64,000 bases of DNA from Anagrus nilaparvatae (GCA_022575985.1 JAKSXM010000247.1:5169501-5233500); one strand, 5' to 3'. Shown: positions 22,533 through 35,455, numbered from the stretch's first letter. Made by a program: numbers and translations. The notes: generated by a model from the letters alone, not told the origin.

Positions 22533-23174
22533 TTGCCTAATGTTAGCGAAGTTGGACTTGATGACGAAGGCAAGAAGGAAGAAAATATGGAAAGATATCT
22601 CCGGGAGTCAAAGCAATATAAAAGAGCGTGCATTGAAATCCACGCAAACATGGAGAGAGATATTACACAGATGAGAGAGTCAGTCAAAGTAAGGAAGAAC
22701 TGTAATATGACTGTCAAAAAAGGGATAGCTCAGTTTGCAAAATATTTAGCCAGGCTAATGACAATTTTTGAACTGCAGCAGGAGGTATTAAATGGAAAAC
22801 AAAAACCCGATATTCCTATACAGGAAGCGATAGACCTACCAGAAGCTGCCGCACTAAAAATGACCAATAAAGGACGACTAAATAATGGCTTTTCTAATTA
22901 GCAAGTGCGCTTAAGAGCCGAGGTTATACGGTGCTTTAAGCTTCTTGGTTTCAGCCACAACCAGTGGTCATGTAAGGGCATATATCGAAAGTTTGCGTGT
23001 TTTAAATGTGGCGATCAAGGCCACAAGTCAGAAAAATGTCCTGTGGAGAAAGCAGAATGTTTCCTCTGCAGGGAAAGAACTGAAAAGGCCAAAACCGACC
23101 ACCTTCCAGGATGCGGAGCATGTAAGTGTTATCGGGAGGCACTTACGGAAAGAAAGATAAAGTGTCATCGGTAA
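22533..23174 (+). pseudogene. R1-like LINE ORF1 (Gag-like, zinc knuckles)
   Basis: ORF1 proteins of R1-clade LINEs bind the element RNA through C-terminal CCHC knuckles. The frame starts MPNVSEVGLDDEGKKEENM, is charged and helical, and meets one in-frame TAG at 22,899. It then continues in the same frame with three knuckle-like blocks: a damaged first one (RCFKLLGFSHNQWSC), an intact CFKCGDQGHKSEKC and a CFLC...HLPGCGAC block, ending at 23,174. It overlaps ORF2 by about 50 nt in another frame, as in many R1 elements. At about 210 codons it is shorter than usual, so the N-terminal part may be lost or lie in decayed sequence upstream. Confidence 0.75.
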
Positions 23175-25663
23175 TGTTCGGAGTCCTGCAAAAAAATATG
23201 AACAAAACCATTCTTGCTGATTATTTGTTCGATCAGCTCGCGGGCGAGACAGACTCTAGCGTCGTCTTGCTATCCGAGGCGCTTCGCAATAGGAACCAGC
23301 AATTCTGGTTAACCGATGACACAAGCCGGTGCGCTATATGGCTACAAGGTCGTGCTCAGACGTCTATGTCCCGACATGGAAAAGTCAACTTCCATGTCTG
23401 GGCAAAGTGCGGTGATACAACTTTCATTAGTTGTTATTTGTCACCGACACTATTGGGGTGTTCACCGCAAAGCTGGCCTCATTGGAGGAAACGATAAGGC
23501 AAGTCTCTGACAATATCATATTTGCCGGGGACTTAAATGCCAGGGCCCAGGAGTGGGGAATGCCAACCACGAACCGTAGGGGAACGTTGATCCTAGAGAT
23601 TACCACTAGAACTGATCTGGTGGTCATGAACTCTGGGAACAATCCAACCTACGTAAGGCCAGCCTTTGGCGAATCGATCCCTGACGTCACTTTTGCCTTG
23701 GCTGGGCTGGCACGAAGAGTGGGCGGTTGGAGGGTGATGGACGGAGCCAATGGCAGCGACCATAATTACATTAGCTTCAAAGTGCGTGATAAGGTCGTTA
23801 ATCGGCCCCCGTACAAAAAGCACCAACTAGGCTGGAATGTGTCAAAGATGGACGAGGACAAATTTGTGGATTATCTTCGCGAAGAGTACTCGTCTATCCC
23901 AGCCTGGTATGGAGGACCGATTATAACTGCTCTTGTAAGGGGAGCTTGCGATGCCTATATGACGCGTAAACGAACCTGGAAAGGTAAAAGAAGCGTGTAC
24001 TGGTGGAATGAAGAAATTGCGGGGCTTAGACGGGTCTGTCACGGGGCACGCAGAAGACGACAAAGAGCGCATGGCCGCACAGAACTGGCTACGCGCTCTG
24101 AAGAGTACAAGGCAGACAAGCATAGGCTGGCGAAAGCTATCCGCCTCACCAAGGCGCGCTGTCTTTGGTCCCTAAGAGATGATATCAACAGCGACCCATG
24201 GGGCCTGGGATATAAGGTTGTTATGGGCAAACTTAAGTCTGGATGTAACAACACGATGGTTGAAGCAGCTACCAAAAGAATAGTGGACGCTCTCTTTCCA
24301 GATCATCCAAACCAACAACACCCGGCTTTGGATGTCCCGAGGGAGCAAGTTCCGCTATTTAGCAAGGCGGAGATGCTTCAGGAAATTAGGTCAATGAAAA
24401 ATAGGAAAGCGCCGACGGAATACCCACGGAAGCCCTTATGGCGGCTGGAAAGGTAATCCCTGGTCTCTTCCTTGGCATTTTTAATGCGTGCCTCGTGGCA
24501 GGCGTCTTTCCAAGGAACTGGCCATTCTGGCTCTGATAAGCAAGAGAAAGGGTGAAACATGATCTCCATCATCTTACAGATCATAGTTTATGTTAAATAC
24601 CATTGGCAAGGTGATAAAGAGCATGATCAGAGGAAGATTGCAGCAGACAATTAGGGAAGCGGGTAACCTTAGTGATGACCAACACGGTTTCCGTGTTGGG
24701 CGTACCACGATCGGTACCATCGAGCAGGTCGTGAAGGTGGTTATAAGAGCCAGACAAGTGCGGCCGGATATTAAACCGGACGTCCTGCTTGTCACGTTAG
24801 ATGTGAAAAACGCATTCAATTCGGCTAAGTGGGACGATATGTTGCACTCCCTCGTGCAGGTATTCAGAGTTCCGGATTATCTGAGACATACTCAGAAATT
24901 ACCTCCGGGACGGATACCTGCGCTGGGACACGCTCGATGGCACAAGAGGTAAAGTATTAAGCGCAGGCATAGCTCAGGGTTCAGTTCTTGGCCCTGATCT
25001 CTGGAATGCCTTTTACGACGGCTTGTTAAAGATTGAGCTTCCGGATGGATGCTCCATGGTGGGATACGCGGATGATGTTGCTCTAACCATACCAGCTCGA
25101 GAGACAGAGGACCAGCAGAATACCTTGGATGAGGCCATGCGCCTTAACAATAGCTGGATGTCGGATCACGGACTCAGACTGGCAGTTCCGAAAACGGAGA
25201 TTGTCCTTCTGACCCGGAAAAGGGTTGATACCATATTCGGCGTCAGCTTTGATGACGAAGGTAATCCACTTATGATCCACACCAAACCATCGGTCAAATT
25301 TTTGCGGGTCTTTTTGGACAACTAGTTGACCTACAATAGACAATTCCAGCAAGCCTGTGAATAGGCTGGCCGGGTGACAAAGTCCCTTTCGTGGCTGATG
25401 ACGAACATCGGCGGTCCCAGATCAGGAGAGGAGTCAACCCCATCTTACTCTAAGGTGCAGAGGTGTGGGCAGACAATGTCCGCATAAAAAAGTACTGCAA
25501 GAAACTAAAGGCAGTACAGAGGCAGGGGGCACTTCGAATCGCTTACTCGTACAAGACTGTATCAGAGCCAGCGATCCAGGTAGTGGCTCGGGTGATTCCC
25601 ATCGATCTGCTTGCCAAGGAAAGGCAGGCTATCTATAACCGTGAGGAAGAAGAGCGCGTGTGA
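23126..25663 (+). pseudogene. R1-like LINE ORF2 (endonuclease-RT), 3' truncated
   Basis: ORF2 of R1-type LINEs nicks target DNA and reverse-transcribes the RNA. The APE-type endonuclease is visible: VLQKNMNKTILADYLFDQL, FAGDLNARAQEWGMP and GSDHNYISF, with a frame change near 23,455. The linker has DPWGLGYKVVMGKLKSG. The thumb/fingers region is shifted near 24,410 and has stops near 24,530. RT motifs follow: DDQHGFRVGRTTIGTIEQV, LLVTLDVKNAFNSAKWDD and MVGYADDVALTI (catalytic DD), then DHGLRLAVPKTEIVLLTRK. Two more stops lie near 25,322 and 25,362. It breaks off at 25,663 before the C-terminal CCHC finger. The copy at 55,191-56,485 is the same family and supplies the missing end. There is no poly(A) at the break, so the 3' end was lost after insertion. 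Confidence 0.88.
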
Positions 25664-27796
25664 ATTTGCAGCTTGCAGAAAATTTTTAAGACTTATAAAA
25701 ACCATTTTCGTCAAAAATTGCAATTTGGTAGGTGATATAAATATTGGTCATTGTAGACCAAAAATAGCCCTTTTTTTTAATTAGCATAAGACTAAGAGAA
25801 CCAGCCATAAAAATTGCGTTTTATAGGGCTTGAAAATTAACTATAATACCAAAAAATTGTGATCAAAAATAAGTATGGCGAAGGGTATGGCTGATGTTTT
25901 TATTGTGTTTTCATTTAAATAAAACGACCTTTCCAGACAAAGATGAAATTCTTAAATACTCGTGCTGATATGTTGTGTAATTTTTACACTCTGAATATAA
26001 CAGACAGTATCTGTACACTACCACTCTCCTATCTTGAACAGAATACGGATTAATGAGATTTGTATGAAATTTCATAACGAGTACATGTGATTGTAAGAAA
26101 AGATTATCGTAATGAGTTATCATTTTAAATTAAAGAATTAGATAATTTTTTTATCACAAAATTTACTAAGTTTTTCTTTTTAATTTATAAATATTTAACT
26201 TAAGGGTAACGTCTCCCAGTTTTTAGTAAAAATAACGTCTTTTTTTTTTATTAGTTTTCTCAAAAAGTTTATTGCATAATAAAAAGATTTTTTTACAGCA
26301 ATTATATACACTAATAATGAACACAAATTTTTTTTTTATTTTGTCTTTTTTTACATATAATGAGATGGTGCTATTAAAAAAAAACACCATAAAGTACATG
26401 AGTTTTTGCAAATCTTAACCTAAAATCAATGAAAAATATTAAAAATTAAAAAAGTTATTAAGTAAATAGAAAATAATCGAATTTGACGTTATTTTATCTT
26501 CAAAACGAAGGCCTACAGACCAAAATAAACTTCCAATCATGCTAATTTTAGATAAAGATTCGTAGAATTTCATTGCCAATTGATTTTTAAAAAAATTTGA
26601 AATTAGATCAATAGTTTTTTTGTTATCATGTGGGCCGTTTTCAAAGAGTTCGTTTCGAGAAAAATGCGTTTAAAGTTTCGAATCTTGTATTCTTGCATAC
26701 TGATATTTTCACTTTTAGGCGCTATTGTTTCTTTATTATTTGCGCGATTTATTTAAAATTTTTTTTCCATATTCTTGAATACTTTTTCAACAAAAATCAA
26801 TTAAAAAAAAAAAAATCGATTTTTAATTATAAAACTGGGAGACGGTACGTTTAATAATAAATATAAAAATTTGAGTTAAGAAAGTTAAAGCTTGCTTTCC
26901 GAGAAAAATGATATACGTAATAGATTTTAAAATTGAGCATTATGACTTATATTTAAGTAAAAGAGTAAAAGTAAATAATAAAAATCTAACATATTTTAAA
27001 TATTGTCCTCATGACATGGAAAATTATATCTTGTTTGTAAGAGATCTGCAAATGATGTCCAGGTACTCCCACTGATTGAAAAGACAGCCCAAACAGCTAC
27101 AGCTTCTGATAGACCTCTTGATGTCTAACATTTAATTTAGAGACCTAGGTAACAACAAGTTAATTAGTAATATAACCAAGATATAAATAATAATTAATTA
27201 ATATTTTAATTTTAAGGTTAAATTTATATTGATTATTATAAAATAAATTTTAAATTTATTTATTAGAAAAAATTTAAGAGATTAAAAAGAATAAAAAATA
27301 AATTATCACAAAAGCAAATAAAAAAAAGAGTTTTATTTTTTTTTGTATTATTATTATTATTATGAAATAGTAATTAAAAGTAAATAAAATATTTAAAAAA
27401 GAAAACGGAACTTAAGTTTAAAGAGACACCAGCAGTAGGCAAAAAATTTAGCCACGTCGCGTATGTACTTGTAGTTGTGATGTTGCTTAACGTTGTCCTT
27501 GATATAAGTGAGCGAGAGCGAAGATAGAGAGAGAGAGAGAAAACTTGAACGCGTACTTCTGCTTCCTCAATGAAAAAGAATATGGCGACAAATGAAGTTT
27601 GCTGTCGTCTTCTTCAATGCGTGCGCATGACGCTTATGTAGCTTAGGATGTGTGTGTGAGAGAGAGATATGAATATATTATATCTCCTCTTCATTTATGA
27701 GGATTTTCTTTTTTTTTTTTGTAATATACTTTTTTTAAATATTTTTTAAAATTAATTTATTTTTAAAATTTATTATAGTTGATACTCGAGTGTAGA
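25664..27796. other. AT-rich sequence with repeat fragments and simple repeats
   Basis: 25,680-25,870 is a partial copy of the foldback family seen at 6.1 and 60.1 kb (shared AAAAATTGC, ATTGGTCATT and TTGCGTTTTA phrases). 26,630-26,850 is the relative of the repeat at 1-451. Simple repeats occur at 27,345-27,362 (ATT)n, 27,526-27,540 (AG)n and 27,650-27,667 (GT/GA). The 27,440-27,660 segment is GC-richer with GAGCGAGAGCG, but no gene is apparent. Confidence 0.5.
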
Positions 27797-30700
27797 AATT
27801 AAATTGAAATAAGTTTTTTGACCTTTTATCGAGTAAATTATGATGTTATTTGTTTTTAATTAACTTTGCGGTCTCTGGTTGAGACCCTTATTAAAATTTA
27901 CAAAATTAATAAAAATTTGAATATACCTAAAATTTAATTTTAAATTTATAACTAATGTTGATCTTACTTATAGTATAATAATTTGGACATATAAATTAGG
28001 TGTGTGAAACCTAAAGTCGTAAAAAACTTAAAATCTGGATATTCATGATTAAAAAATCTGTAAAAAATATATACATGAAAATAATTTAACCTAATGTGCT
28101 TGCAATTTTTTAAATTACAATAAGTACATACCATAAGTCATTTTCCTATTACTTAAGTCAAATATAAAAAATTTTGAATAATGAATATATATATATATGT
28201 TAAAATAGTATTACAGAATGTTTGAAAAATAAGTTAATCACAATAAATAATTGAATAAAATAATTGCAAAAATACAACAGTTATTATAATAATGTAAACA
28301 ATACAGTTTAAAAATAATCATAATTTAAATATATGTAAAAAAGGTACTTGTAGCGATATCTATTGGTATTTGATTAAAGATATGTGCAGTGATTTTGAAT
28401 CAATAAAGAAGTATGAAAAGATGACTAGGTATATTGCCATGGTGATGTACGGTTATTCTATGTAAACAATATATGCATGTACTTTTTCATTTTATGAATT
28501 AAAGATAAATATGGTTTGAATAGGCCTTGTGAATCTTCTTTCAGGTTGATAGGGTTTAATTGTGTTTTCATGTGAAGTACTTCAGAAGTATTACGTTTAT
28601 GATAAGATAGTTCTCTGTCTAATATAGAGAAATCATTTGACTTAAAATTGTGCTTGGTGTCAATGTAGTGTTGTGTGACAACTTTTTCTTTTTCCTCATT
28701 CTTTTATTTGATATTATTGATGTTATCGTTGTCCTTTTTTTCCTCAGCTAATTTCTTTTCTTTTTTGATGATTCTATCTATACCAGCCTTATGTTCACCT
28801 ATACATACAGCTGCTTCTCTTCTAGTTTGACCGACATAAGATGCATCACATTGTTCACATTCAATTTTATATATGACATTAGTTTTCTCACCCTTACGTG
28901 TTCCATCTTTGGCTTTGATGACTAGATTGTTATTATTATTTATGATGTTAGGTATTGGTACGATGCCATGTTTTTTAAGCATGCCGCACATACTATTATA
29001 AAAACCTTCTACATGTGTTATGCTCACTTTAGGTTTTTTTATTAAAATTTTTTTGTTTATGTCAAAATGGGAGTCATTATCAATAGCATTTGTAGTCCTA
29101 TATTCTAGTGTTTTAACCCTTTTCTTCATGTAATAATCTATAAATTTGGTCGGATAGTTGTTATTTATTAAAAGTTGTTTAACTATGCCCAGATTTTCAG
29201 TGTGGTAACATTCTTCAGATAATAAGATGGCCTTATCAACTAGAGTGTAAATAATGCCAATTTTTTGGTGTTGTGTGTGAGCAGAGTTAAAGTTAAGATA
29301 TCTGCCTGAAGAGGAAGGTTTTCTGTACCAATTGTATGAAAGTTTATTGTTATCTCTAATTAATTTAACGTCTAAAAAGTTTATGCTATTGTCTGTTTCT
29401 AGTTCGTGAGTAAATTGTAGTCTACTGTGGTATGAGTTAAAAGTATTTAGGATGTCTTCTGTCTTGTCAGTGGGTATACAAGTAAGTATATCGTCAACAT
29501 GTCGAACAAAAAATATGGGTTTGAAATCCAATTGGCTCAAGCAATGTTCCTCAAGATCCGCTAATACTAGATCAGCAAATATTGAGGAAACCGCAGAGCC
29601 CATAGGGGACCCATAAATTTGCTGATAATATTGGCCATTGAACTGTAAATAAGTATGATTATGAAAAAAATCTATTGCATTGTGTAGTTCATTGAGGGGA
29701 ATATTTGTATGTTTAATTATTGTGAAGTACCTTTTTTCAATGCTATTTTTTACCAGATCTTAACTTTACATTTGTGAAAAGGCTAGAGGCATCAAGGCTT
29801 ATTAGTATGTGGTTATCAGGGATGTGTGTGTGAGAAATTTTTTCTATAAAATGTTTACTATTTTTTATGTATGAATTGGGTCTATTCGTGCTGTTGGTTA
29901 TTAATGAACTGAAATATTTTGCAAATTTGTGTGTGGGAGTGTTAACAGTTGAAAATACAGGTCTAAGTTTGTAACGTTTTATACCCGCCTCATCAGTGCA
30001 GATCTTGTGGACTTTAGGTAAACCATAAAGTTTTGGTAAGACAGTATCAGTTTGTGTGAGATTGTACTTATGGTATTCTTGCTTTCTTTGTAAGAACCCG
30101 TTTACATTCCATATTGTAAGAAAATCTTTGCTGGCCGTGCGTAGATCTTTTAGTGGATTATAATCTAATTTGGTATAAGTAGATGTGTCATTGAGTAATT
30201 GATCCATTTCCTTAAAATAGTCAAAGTTTTGCAATGCAGCGGTCATATTACCCTTATCTGAATTGGTAAAGAAAGTGTCATTACGTTTTTTAAGGAATGA
30301 CTTGGTTTCTTTCGTATTTTTCAAGAATATTCTATCGATGGCCTTAATGTGTTTGCTATTATTATTAAGGTAGTGATTGATGTTGGCAATGGTATTATGA
30401 CGAATGTCATATTTAGTTTCCTTAGGAAAGTCATAAGTACCTAAAAGATTTTCAATATTCTTGATGGTCTCAATTGCATTTTTGTTGTCCAGGCTTGTTG
30501 TTGTTGAAAATTTTTGTCCTAACGAAACAGTGTCTAACACATTTTTGGGAATGTCAATATTAGTTAAATTAATGAACCAAGTATTGTTGTTGTTGTTATC
30601 ATCGATGGTAATACTGTGGCTGTTGTCAGAGTTAATGATATTATTTGGAAGTTGATTAGAAATTATTATTGATTCTAATTTCTTATGATGTCTCGGGCTT

Positions 30701-31322
30701 TAATTTTTCATTATAATTTTTTAAATGTGTGTTGTAAATTTTTTTAATGTGTAAAAATAATTCCACATCAATTCGAGAATTTAACACATTTTCAATAGAT
30801 GTAAGAAATTTTAGCAAATAATTAATGTGTATATTGATGTCAACTATTTCTAATTATTTTATTCAATTATTTATTGTGATTAACTTATTTTTCAAACATT
30901 CTGTGATACTATTTTAACATGTATATATATTTATTATTCAAGATTTTTTATATTTGACTTAAGTAATAGGATAATGATATATGGTATGTAATTATTGTAA
31001 TTTAAAAAATTGCAAGCACATTAGGTTAAATTATTTTCATGTATATATTTTTTACAGATTTTTTAATCATGAATTTCAAGATTTTAAGTTTTTTACGACT
31101 TTAGATTTCACACACCTAATTTATATGTCCAAATTATTATACTATAAGTAAGATCAACATTAGTTATAAATTTAAAGTTAAATTTTATGTATATTCAAAT
31201 TTTTATTAATTTTGTAGATTTTAATAAGGGTCTCAACCAGAGACCGCAACGTTAATAAAAACAAAAAACACCATAATTTACTCGATAAAAGGTCAAAAAA
31301 CTTTTTTCTATTTAATTTATTT
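27797..31322 (-). mobile_element. Nearly full-length Penelope-like element with inverted pLTRs
   Basis: Arms 27,797-28,265 and 30,850-31,322 are inverted copies over about 460 bp, with landmarks GACCTTTTATCGAGTAAATT, GGTCTCTGGTTGAGACC and TAACCTAATGTGCTTGCAAT. The intervening 2.5 kb carries a minus-strand reverse transcriptase and GIY-YIG endonuclease. The family is known for terminal repeats arranged directly or inverted. At about 3.5 kb this copy is close to complete in structure, though its ORF is broken. No target duplication could be read in the AT-rich flanks. Confidence 0.85.
28462..30710 (-). pseudogene. Penelope reverse transcriptase with GIY-YIG endonuclease
   Basis: Penelope enzymes pair a telomerase-related RT with a GIY-YIG nuclease. 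From about 30,710 leftward, an N-terminal region includes DNNNNNTWFINLTNIDIPK and KGNMTAALQNFDYFKEM. RT motifs include LPKLYGLPKVHK, YKLRPVFSTVNTPTHKFAK and HILISLDASSLFTNV (first catalytic Asp). A frame change near 29,750 leads to MGSAVSSIFADLVLADLEE and FFVRHVDDILTCI (DD pair), then NFLDVKLIRDNNKLSYNWYR. The endonuclease starts NVIYKIECEQCDASYVGQTR with the GIY-YIG-type strands replaced by VIYK and YVG. The main frame stops at 28,704, but homologous sequence (VTQHYIDTKHNFKSNDFSIL, LHMKTQLNPINLKED) continues in another frame to about 28,462. So there are at least two lesions. Confidence 0.88.
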
Positions 31323-31585
31323 TTAATTTTTGAGTAATTTATTTTAAAAAAATTTTATTCCGCACTCATTAATATTTTATTTACTTTTAAAAAATTAGTT
31401 TTTGTGAATAATTTTATTTAAATTTAGCACAGCACGTGTAAATGACTTTTTTTTTAATGTTTGAAAAAACTGATATTTAATCACAAGCACAATTATATCG
31501 ATGATTGTTAACCAACTGAATTTTTATTATTATCCACTTTAAAAAAAAAACAGTAAACATTAACATCCAATATCATTTTTCACTT

Positions 31586-31826
31586 TGTTAAGAAAATAAT
31601 GTATATAAATCATGTATGTAAAAGAGAGAGAGAGAGTAAATATGCTCACCGGTTCCGACCACAGGCCCGACCGGTAGTGTGCGCCTTATCGTGTTCTTAT
31701 AAACACCTTTTATATTAAAATAAAGGCATTATTAAGCACAATATAATTTATAATTGTTAGAATTAATTATTCACCTCATCCTCATCCACCACTCCACTAA
31801 TTAGTTCAATGACACTTACCTAATAT
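31586..31826 (+). repeat. BEL/Pao element 5' LTR
   Basis: The start TGTTAAGAAAATAATGTATA at 31,586 recurs as TGTTAAGAAAATAATCTATA at 34,130 directly after a polypurine tract, fixing the LTR start. Inside are an (AG)n run, a GC-rich ACCGGTTCCGACC stretch and an AATAAAG signal at about 31,720. The end is approximate. GTGGTCCTTCGAGAT at about 31,836 resembles the segment that follows LTRs in BEL elements, so the LTR should end just before it. Confidence 0.7.
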
Positions 31827-32069
31827 GTGGTCCTTCGAGATAAAGTGTTCAGGTATTTTTCAAAAAAAAATCATCTTCAGCAACGAACCGGCGCCATTAA
31901 AACTATTGTTTTTATTATTTAACAGTGGATAAATTTTATTTAACAAATAAAATATAAGTGTGGTGGTGTTATTTTTTAAAATTGAGTTCGTTATAATTTT
32001 CAAGAGATTTTTTTTCACCTTTTTTATTTTTTATATCATTTTAATTAATTATAAAATAATCTCAGACCA

Positions 32070-33404
32070 TGGCTTACCTGATTTTGGCTCAAAATGATCT
32101 TATGCCTAGAATTGAAAAGGCTTGCATCAATTTTGAAAAAAAAGGGGACAAATTGTCTTATGCTTCTTGTAAGGTAAGAATGCAAGGGTTAAAGGATAAT
32201 TGGCATAAATTTGAGCAAAATCATCATGAATTGTTTAACTGACGTGACCGATCTCATGAAAGATCAACCATACTATACATCAAATCTTTTTGAAACTTAT
32301 TATGAAAAATATTTACAAGAGCTTAGTTTGTTTCAAGATTATTTGGATGCTCATACCCCAGCACCAAACAATTAATTTAATTCTACCTTTAACGATAATA
32401 CTAATAATAACTATCAAACAATATTAAAAACTGTTAATGATGATTTTGAACATCTCCCAAGACTTAAATTGCCATACTTTAATGGCAAATTTAAGGAATG
32501 GGAATCCTTTCGCGATATTTTTCGTTCTACAGTAGTTGATAAAACAGGTGTCCCGGATTTAGGCACCTCAGAACACATGTTAAAGGTGATGCGGCTAGCC
32601 TTGTCCAAAGCTATTCATTAACTGATAGCAATTTTAAAATAGTTTGGGACAAACTATGCGATAAGTATGAAAATAAACGACGTTTGGTTAATTCACATGT
32701 CACGGCTATTTTTTCTTTAAAAAAAATGTCGGAACCCTCATCAGCTGATTGATAATGAAACAAAGAAGCAATGGGAACTTTATTTAAGTACCTTATCATT
32801 GTCAGTTAATTCAAATAATATCGCATCAAATACTCCTACTGTAGCAACTGAATCAACCAATTTTAATTCAGACCCTCCTACATTTACCGTTTTAATTAAA
32901 TTCATTGAATCTCTGATAGGTATACTTGAGTCAATTGAGGAAAATAATACTAAATTTACCAAAATTCAGTTTTTAAAAACCCCAATGTTTCAACTCAACC
33001 CCAAGCTACAGTCTTGCATGTTCAAGCTAATAATAATAATATTGAAAGTCAAAATGTAGAATTTCTACTTTGTAAAAGTAAGCACTATTTTAATAACTGT
33101 AATACGTATAAGAATATGACTCATGACCAAAAGTATGAATATGTCAAATTCTTGTATAGATGTTGCAACTGTCTTGGAAAACATAAATTCAATCAATGTA
33201 AAAACAGCACACGTTGTGCTATTTGCAAGAAAAAACAATACTACTTTGCATGATGACAATTACGTTAGTAGATTTATTAATCAGAATTCCCAAACTTCTA
33301 ATAATGAAACTTTCGATTCCAGCCAATTTTTATCGTCAGAATCCAGTAATGATTTTACTAACAGTAGTGTCGATTCTCAAAACTTATCAGGAAATTCTTC
33401 CTAA
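32070..33404 (+). pseudogene. BEL/Pao Gag polyprotein, decayed
   Basis: The first block (32,070-32,240) gives MAYLILAQNDLMPRIEKAC and other N-terminal Gag sequence before a stop. The DUF1759-type capsid region is clear at 32,440-32,750: LPRLKLPYFNGKFKEWESF, GDAASLVQSYSLTDSNFKI and VWDKLCDKYENKRRLVNSH, with a frame change near 32,590. A nucleocapsid-type Cys/His block follows (33,055-33,245): SKHYFNNCNTYKNMTHDQ, CCNCLGKHKFNQC and CAICKKK, then TLHDD in another frame. A Ser/Asn-rich tail stops at 33,404. Protease, RT, RNase H and integrase are absent. BEL/Pao assignment rests on domain order and the LTR features. Confidence 0.85.
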
Positions 33405-34113
33405 AATTAACAATATATTTTATAATTTTAGTATGACACTTCTCAACCTTATTCTTTCATAATTCTTCATATTTGTTTTCTACTTTTTCAATACATTAGC
33501 TAATCTGTATTCTCTTGATAGACAGGATAGCGGTGTAAAGTTGATGAAAATAGTAGCCTAGATTTCTTTCTTTAATCTAAACTTATAATTTTCCATCTGT
33601 AATGCAAAATTTAAGCAGGGAGGGACACCAAACCGCAATATATAATTAATTGGGATGAGATAAAATTATAAAGTTAAGTTTTCGTTAGTCATGTAGTGAG
33701 ATTAACCCAATTTTATTCTAATAAAATTTAAAGAAGTTTCAAATGACGTAGCAATTTAATTCTTCAACATTAATCAGACCAATTCATAAATTAATTTTAA
33801 TTAACAGTCTAAATAATGGGTCAGATTAATATCAAAGAATCAAATTAAAAAAATATATATTTAAAAAAAAATTATTATTAAATGACTCTCTCATATTTGT
33901 ATATAATATAACTTATAAATTTTTCTGTGTTATTGTATAGTTTATTTATTTATTTATTATAAAAAGCATGTACATAAATTTAAAAAAAAAATTTTTGATT
34001 TTTTGCAGCGTTTAATTTATTTTATTAATTTCAAATTTTATTCTCTAATAAATGTAATTCCTAACAATTATTGTATATAATTTTTTATAAAAATTTTAAA
34101 ATTTTGTATTCAA
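33405..34113. other. BEL element non-coding 3' internal region
   Basis: AT-rich sequence between the gag end and the polypurine tract, where pol would be expected. No RT or integrase motif is seen in any frame. It may be original 3' untranslated sequence left after pol was deleted. Confidence 0.5.
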
Positions 34114-34168
34114 AATAAAGGGGGGAGAATGTTAAGAAAATAATCTATATAAATCATGTATTTAAAAG
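34114..34168 (+). repeat. Polypurine tract and truncated BEL 3' LTR
   Basis: AAATAAAGGGGGGAGAA (34,114-34,129) primes plus-strand synthesis in LTR elements. It is followed at 34,130 by about 39 bp matching the start of the 5' LTR. The match ends near 34,168, where LINE sequence begins, so the remaining LTR was lost or displaced. Confidence 0.8.
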
Positions 34169-34170
34169 AA

Positions 34171-35455
34171 GTTAGCTCATGATCAGGTGGTCAACTACTT
34201 AACAAAGTCGAAAATCTTAGATGATTTTCAAACTGGCTTCAGAAAACATCATTCCACACAAACAGCCTTAATAAAATTAACTGATGATATCCGCTTAGCA
34301 AAAGAAAAGAAGTTGGCCACCTTGCTGCTGCAGTTTGATTTCTCCAAGGCCTTTGATAATGTATCACCATCTAGGCTCCTATCTAAACTCCAGGAAATTG
34401 GCTTCTCAAAATCTGCTCTAATGTGGTTTTGGTCATATCTCTGTGGTCGTTCGCAGTGTGTATTCTCAAAGCAAACAACATCTGCTCCTCGTGACATCAA
34501 CATAGGTGTTCCTCAGGGTTCTGTTTTAGGACCATTATTGTTTTGCATATACATGAATGATATAAAATCTCATCTTGATAACAGGACTTTGAGATTATTA
34601 TACGCGGATGACCTACAGATATATGTCCATGTTCCCTCGAATCAAATAGAAATAGGTATCAAATTACTATCCGATGCAGCTTGCAAAGTGTCAACTTGGG
34701 CTGAACTTAATCTACTATCCCTAAATATCAAAAAGACTAAAGCCATAGTTTTTGGAACACCTCACACTGTAAGGATCTTCAAAAAACTGGGTATCCATAA
34801 TATCCCCATTAATAACAGAGGTGAAGCTGTTCCTTTTGTAGATGATGTACTTAGTCTTGGCATAATTCTGGATAACACCCTATCGTGGAAGCAGCAAGTA
34901 AATCATATCAGTAAAAAGGTCAATAAGGTATTATATGGTTTACGGTTCATCAGATCATGTACATCTCAGCTGTTAAGGCGTAGGTTGGTTGAGTTCCTAG
35001 TTATTCCACATCTAGACTATTGCACAGTTGTTTACTCGGATATGTCACTCTACCATCGTTTACAACTTCAAAGGCTCGTGAATATAGGGATAAGATACAT
35101 ATTCGGATTAAGACGTGACGAACATCTAACTACTTACCAGAAAAAGTTACAGTGGCTTAGTAATGACTCGCGACGAGATTATTTCGCCATGCTGACTATG
35201 TACAGAATAATAAGGATGAAAGAACCGCCACTGTTACTCCCGCTATTTACACCCTATCACACTGACAGGCCCACAAGAGGTCCTCGAAAAGATCTGGAAA
35301 CCCAAACCATGTTGACTGAGACCGAAAGAAATTCTTTCCAAGTCAAATATGCTAATTTCTGGAACTCACTACCTCCCTGTTATCGAGCTTTACCCTCATT
35401 CTCACAATTTAAAAAAGCAATGAAAACATATTTTTTCACAAAATTAGATAGTTGA
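34171..35455 (+). CDS. LINE reverse transcriptase, 5' truncated (CR1/L2/Jockey-like)
   Basis: This is the best preserved coding block in the window: one uninterrupted frame of about 425 codons. It enters in mid-protein (AHDQVVNYLTKS, homologous to the LINE at 35,638-37,734) and continues FQTGFRKHHSTQTALIKLT, LLQFDFSKAFDNVSP (first Asp), NIGVPQGSVLGPLLF and RLLYADDLQIYV (DD), then LNLLSLNIKKTKAIVFG and GIILDNTLSWKQQV. The C-terminal region ends NFWNSLPPCYRALPSFSQF and FTKLDS. The endonuclease and N-terminal RT are missing through 5' truncation at about 34,170, exactly where the BEL LTR stops. There is no ATG at the junction, so it would not be translated as a full enzyme. YADDLQIY suggests the CR1/L2/Jockey group; clade uncertain. 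Confidence 0.85.
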
